Part shown: positions 60,589 to 64,000 of the stretch, piece after piece
How positions within the stretch are numbered: the first letter of the stretch is position 1
Layout of the letters: every line of letters starts with the position of its first letter
Assembly: GCF_030345095.1 (NCBI RefSeq)
Contig: NZ_CP128360.1
Span: forward strand, 5,518,001 to 5,582,000
Length of the DNA stretch: 64,000 nt
Reading direction: 5' to 3'
Source: Solwaraspora sp. WMMA2056
Lineage (GTDB): Bacteria; Actinomycetota; Actinomycetes; Mycobacteriales; Micromonosporaceae
The notes under the pieces: generated by a model
Told to the model about the DNA's origin: nothing
Databases searched by the model: none
The model's input: the letters and a program-made list of their open reading frames with translations, nothing else
Position numbers and translations under genes: made by a program

Positions 60589-63500
60589 ATGATCCATCCA
60601 CCTGGACGGACCGGCCCGCCACCAGCGGGTGTCCGGTACGCCGCCGCGATCGTCCGGTACGTCGCCGCGACGCTGGCGGTCGTACTCGGCGTCACCGCCG
60701 CCACCACGGCCGCACCCGCCGCGTCGGCGGCCCCGATCGGCGGCACCGGCGACGCCCCGGCGGCGGTCAGTGCCGAACTGCTGGCCGACCTGGCCGCCGA
60801 CGGCACCACCAGCTTCATGGTCTACCTGCGGGAGAAGGCGACCCTGGACGCCGCAGCCCGGATCAGCGACCGGGCCCGGCGCTCCACTGTCGCGTACGAG
60901 CGGTTGACCGAGGTCGCCGAGCGCAGCCAACAGAAGCTGACCGCCGACCTGACCCGGCGCAAGGTGCCGTACACCAGCTTCTGGATCGCCAACGCGGTGC
61001 AGGTCACCGGGGACCGGGCGCTGGTCGACGCGATCGCCGCCCGGCCGGAGGTGGCGCGGGTGGAGCCGGTGCGCAGCCACGAGCTGATCGAGCCGGTCAC
61101 GCAGCCGTCGGTCGCCGACGATCCGCAGACCCCGTGGGGGGTGGAGCAGATCGGCGCGCCCCGGGTCTGGTCGGAGTTCGGCGTACGTGGCGACACCGTG
61201 GTGATTGCCAGCATCGACACCGGAGTCCAGTTCGACCATCCGGCGCTGGTCGCCAGCTACCGGGGGAACCTCGGTGACGGCACCTTCGACCACGACTACA
61301 ACTGGTTCGACCCGTCCGGGGTGTGCCCGGACGCGACGCCCTGCGACAACCAGGGGCACGGCAGCCACACCGTGGGCACGATGGTCGGTGACGACGGCGC
61401 CGGTACCCGGATCGGGGTGGCGCCGGGGGCACGGTGGATCGCGGCGAAGGGCTGCGAGTCCCGCAACTGCTCCGACCCGGCGCTGCTGGCCGCCGGCCAG
61501 TGGGTGCTGGCGCCGACCGACCGCAACGGCGAGAACCCACGCCCCGACCTGCGGCCGGACATTGTCAACAACTCGTGGGGCGGTGGCCAGGCCGACCCCT
61601 GGTACGAGCAGGTGGTGACCGCGTGGCGGGCGGCCGGGATCTTCCCGGTCTTCTCGGCCGGCAACGACGGGCCGGCGTGCAACACCGCCAGCTCCCCCGG
61701 CGACTACCCGGGCGTCTACACCGTCGGCGCGCACGACGTCGACGGCACGGTCGCGGGCTTCTCCAGCCGGGGCGCGTCCGGGGTGGACGGCCACATCACG
61801 CCGGACATCGCCGCCCCCGGGGTGGGCACCGTCTCGGCGCTGCCGGGCAGCCAGTACGGCACCGCCGACGGCACGTCGATGGCGGCGCCGCACGTCGCCG
61901 GCACGGTCGCACTGCTGTGGTCGGCCGCGCCGGCGCTGCGCAACGACTACGACGCGACGGTCGCCTTGCTGGACCGTACCGCGATCGACGTCGACGCGAC
62001 CGAATGCGGCGGCACCGTGGCGGACAACAACCTGGCCGGCGAGGGTCGGCTGGACGCGTACCAGGTGGTGGCGCAGGCGCCGCGGGCGCAGACCGGCCGG
62101 CTGACCGGCACGGTGACCGACGCGGCGGACGGCTCCCCGGTCGCCGGGGTGACCGTGACGGTCGCCGGCCGCAGTGTGCAGACCGGACCCAGCGGCGGGT
62201 ACGCGACGTACCTGCCGGCCGGAACGCACCCGCTGACCGTGTCCGGGTTCGGCTGGGCCACCCGGACGCTGACGGTGACGGTCGGCTCCGCGCCGGTGGT
62301 CCAGGACGTCGCCCTCGACGCGGTGCCACACGTCACCCTCTCCGGTCGGGTCACCGACGGCTCCGGGCAGGGCTGGCCGCTGTACGCGCGGATCGAGATC
62401 GCCGGCCGCCCCGGCCACCCGGTCTTCACCGACCCGACCAGCGGGCGGTACGCCGTACCGGTGCCCCGGCACGGCACGTACCAGTTGACGGTGACCCCGC
62501 TGTACCCCGGCTACCGGACGGTGACCACCGAGGTGGCGGTCGGCGGCCAGGCCCGGACGGCGAACCTGGTGGTGGCGGCGCACATCGCCTGCACCGCCCC
62601 CGGCTACACGGCCGACACCGGCGCTACGGTGTTCGCCGCCGACTTCGCCACCGAGCCGGCCGGATGGTCGATCGTGGACCGCACCGACGGCGGCGGCTGG
62701 ACCTTCACCGACCACCACCAGCGGGGCAACCTGACCGGCGGTACCGGCGGGTTCGCCATCGTCGACAGCGACGGCCACGGCGTCGGGCGCAGCCAGGACA
62801 CCCTGCTGCACACGCCGATGGTCGACATCTCGCAGATCGCGGCACCGGTGCTGCGGTTCCGCACCGACGCGCGGATCGCCGGCAACGGCGACGTCGCCGC
62901 GATCGACGTCTCCACCGACGGCACCGAATGGGTCAACGTCTCCCAGGTGACCGAGAGCGTACGCGGGCCGCAGTTGGTGGAGATTCCGCTGGCCCCGGTG
63001 GCCGGTGCCGACCAGGTGCAGGTCCGGTTCCGCTACCGGGGCGGGTACAGCTGGTGGTGGCAGGTCGACGACGTGGCGATCGTCGACCGCACCTGCACGC
63101 CGGTCGACGGCGGGCTGATCGCCGGGTTCACCAGCGACGCGAACACCGGGACGCCGGTGGTCGGGGCGCGGGTCGCCGACCCGCAGCGCCCGGACGAGTA
63201 CGGGACGTCGGCGGCCACCCCGGCCGACGAGACGGTGCCGGACGGGTTCTACTGGTTCTTCGCCAGCGGGGCCGGGCAGCAACGGTCGTTCGTCGCCGAG
63301 GCCGCGCCGTACCAGCCGCGGAAGCGGACCGCGTCGGTGGTCGCCGGCGGTGCCCGGCGGGTCGACTTCGACCTGCGCAGCGGGCAGTTGGCGGTCTCCG
63401 GCGCACCGGTCGAGGCGGAGCTGACGCCCGGCGGCAGCGGCAGTGCCGAGTTCACCGTCCGCAACACCGGGTCCGCGCCGGTGACGGTGGAGGTGCTGGA

Positions 63501-64000
63501 ACGGCCCGCCGCGTCGGCGACGCCGCCGCTGACCGGGCAGCCGCCGTGGCAGCGGCTGGCCGACGCCCCGGACGGGCTGTCCGACAACGCCGCCGTGGTG
63601 CTCGACGGCGTCGTCTACTCGGTCGGCGGCGGCACCCATCTGGGCACCACCCGGCAGGCGTGGGCCTACGACCTGGCCGCCGACTCCTGGCAACGGCTGC
63701 CGGACCTGCCCCGCGACCGGGGCAAGCCGGCGGTCGCGGCGGTCGACGGCAAGGTGTACGTCTTCGGCGGCTGGGACACCGAGTTCCGCCCGCAGTCGGC
63801 GGTCGACGTGTTCGACCCGGCGACCGGGGCGTGGCACACGCTCGCCGGGGTGACCAACCCGGCACCTCGGGCGGCAGCGGCGGCAGTGGTCGTCGAAGGG
63901 CTGATCTACCTGGTCGGCGGCTGCCGGGACGACCTGTGCCGGGCGTCGGCCGACGTGCTGACGTTCGACCCGGCGACTGGCACGTTCCGGGCCCGCGTCG
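60589..64000 (+). CDS. Secreted S8 subtilisin-like protease with carboxypeptidase-regulatory and kelch domains (3' partial)
   Basis: At least 1137 residues, running off the right edge. A signal peptide (to about residue 48, ...PAASAAP) is followed by an I9-type propeptide (about 60-165) and an S8 domain with Asp210 (IASIDTGVQFDHP), His257 (NQGHGSHTVGTMVG), the oxyanion Asn in SAGNDGP and Ser430 (DGTSMAAPHVAG). Then come two carboxypeptidase-regulatory-like beta domains (about 505-660), a MAM-like sandwich (about 680-840), further beta repeats, and kelch blades starting near residue 985 (VVYSVGGGTH, VYVFGGWDT, IYLVGGC). AGGAG precedes the ATG. It is probably a cell-surface or secreted protease that binds targets through kelch/beta domains. 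Confidence 0.9.
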   Translation, partial: MIHPPGRTGPPPAGVRYAAAIVRYVAATLAVVLGVTAATTAAPAASAAPIGGTGDAPAAVSAELLADLAADGTTSFMVYLREKATLDAAARISDRARRSTVAYERLTEVAERSQQKLTADLTRRKVPYTSFWIANAVQVTGDRALVDAIAARPEVARVEPVRSHELIEPVTQPSVADDPQTPWGVEQIGAPRVWSEFGVRGDTVVIASIDTGVQFDHPALVASYRGNLGDGTFDHDYNWFDPSGVCPDATPCDNQGHGSHTVGTMVGDDGAGTRIGVAPGARWIAAKGCESRNCSDPALLAAGQWVLAPTDRNGENPRPDLRPDIVNNSWGGGQADPWYEQVVTAWRAAGIFPVFSAGNDGPACNTASSPGDYPGVYTVGAHDVDGTVAGFSSRGASGVDGHITPDIAAPGVGTVSALPGSQYGTADGTSMAAPHVAGTVALLWSAAPALRNDYDATVALLDRTAIDVDATECGGTVADNNLAGEGRLDAYQVVAQAPRAQTGRLTGTVTDAADGSPVAGVTVTVAGRSVQTGPSGGYATYLPAGTHPLTVSGFGWATRTLTVTVGSAPVVQDVALDAVPHVTLSGRVTDGSGQGWPLYARIEIAGRPGHPVFTDPTSGRYAVPVPRHGTYQLTVTPLYPGYRTVTTEVAVGGQARTANLVVAAHIACTAPGYTADTGATVFAADFATEPAGWSIVDRTDGGGWTFTDHHQRGNLTGGTGGFAIVDSDGHGVGRSQDTLLHTPMVDISQIAAPVLRFRTDARIAGNGDVAAIDVSTDGTEWVNVSQVTESVRGPQLVEIPLAPVAGADQVQVRFRYRGGYSWWWQVDDVAIVDRTCTPVDGGLIAGFTSDANTGTPVVGARVADPQRPDEYGTSAATPADETVPDGFYWFFASGAGQQRSFVAEAAPYQPRKRTASVVAGGARRVDFDLRSGQLAVSGAPVEAELTPGGSGSAEFTVRNTGSAPVTVEVLERPAASATPPLTGQPPWQRLADAPDGLSDNAAVVLDGVVYSVGGGTHLGTTRQAWAYDLAADSWQRLPDLPRDRGKPAVAAVDGKVYVFGGWDTEFRPQSAVDVFDPATGAWHTLAGVTNPAPRAAAAAVVVEGLIYLVGGCRDDLCRASADVLTFDPATGTFRARV

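Noticed and set aside
60232-63837. A 1201-codon open frame on the minus strand
   Set aside because: It is the mirror of the subtilase gene. The plus-strand frame has catalytic motifs, a signal peptide and a ribosome site; the minus frame has an Arg/Gly/Val-rich composition and no recognisable domain. Long antisense frames are expected at this GC content.

Overview
The window is about 64 kb of very GC-rich DNA with many GTG and some TTG starts, tight 1-4 nt gene overlaps, an F420-type luciferase-like oxidoreductase, a DUF574-type methyltransferase, CBM2-tailed secreted polysaccharide enzymes and a DosR-like regulon. This points to a filamentous actinomycete, most likely a member of the Micromonosporaceae. 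The family assignment is inference; no rRNA or tRNA gene is visible to fix it. Both window edges cut a gene: an AraC-type regulator on the left and a subtilase-kelch protein on the right.

Layout. (1) Positions 1-17.5 kb hold ordinary chromosomal genes. They include small regulators, a potassium channel, a MarR/VOC divergent pair with one shared operator, a TPR-disordered-FN3 membrane protein, an OmpR-type two-component pair facing a LolA-like secreted protein, a GH5 mannanase with CBM2, a NUDIX hydrolase, a DedA protein, a GH51 arabinofuranosidase, a DUF574 methyltransferase, a secreted protein and an HAD phosphatase. (2) Positions 17.6-43.5 kb form a hypoxia/dormancy island resembling the DosR (DevR) regulon of Mycobacterium tuberculosis and the OsdR regulon of Streptomyces. 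It holds six universal stress proteins, three Acg-type nitroreductase-like proteins, a CtpF-type P-type ATPase, a cyclic-nucleotide-domain protein, an Rv2629-like protein, pyruvate phosphate dikinase, pyruvate formate-lyase with its activase, a glycogen-debranching-type enzyme, and the sensor/regulator pair itself (DevS-like and DevR-like). Four GGGAC-type palindromes in front of these genes look like one regulator's binding sites.

(3) Positions 43.8-44.98 kb carry an AA10 lytic polysaccharide monooxygenase with CBM2, closed by an 18-bp terminator stem. (4) Positions 45.0-52.25 kb form a nitrogen-scavenging operon. A GlnR-type box abuts a well-spaced promoter, followed by beta-ureidopropionase, dihydropyrimidinase, an LLM/F420-type oxidoreductase and a complete ABC importer (two permeases, ATPase, lipoprotein). 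The likely role is uptake and breakdown of pyrimidine-like compounds. (5) Positions 52.3-57.2 kb look like an accessory patch: a HigBA-type toxin-antitoxin pair, a remnant of a second copy of the ABC binding-protein gene, a ribbon-helix-helix/Doc pair, small proteins of unknown role, and two consecutive GntR/UTRA proteins of which the first lacks a DNA-binding domain. (6) Positions 57.2-64 kb hold an acetyltransferase, a chloramphenicol-phosphotransferase-like kinase, a degenerate erythromycin-esterase-like protein coupled to an FMN reductase under a MerR-type promoter, an orphan OmpR-type regulator, and the large secreted subtilase.

How it fits together: during oxygen limitation the DevS/DevR pair would switch on stress proteins, pyruvate/PEP interconversion and radical-based pyruvate cleavage. 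During nitrogen limitation GlnR would switch on the pyrimidine-salvage operon. The secreted hydrolases and the LPMO indicate a plant-biomass lifestyle. Several promoters place a good -10 box 6-7 nt before the start codon, which indicates leaderless mRNAs and fixes the starts of those genes.
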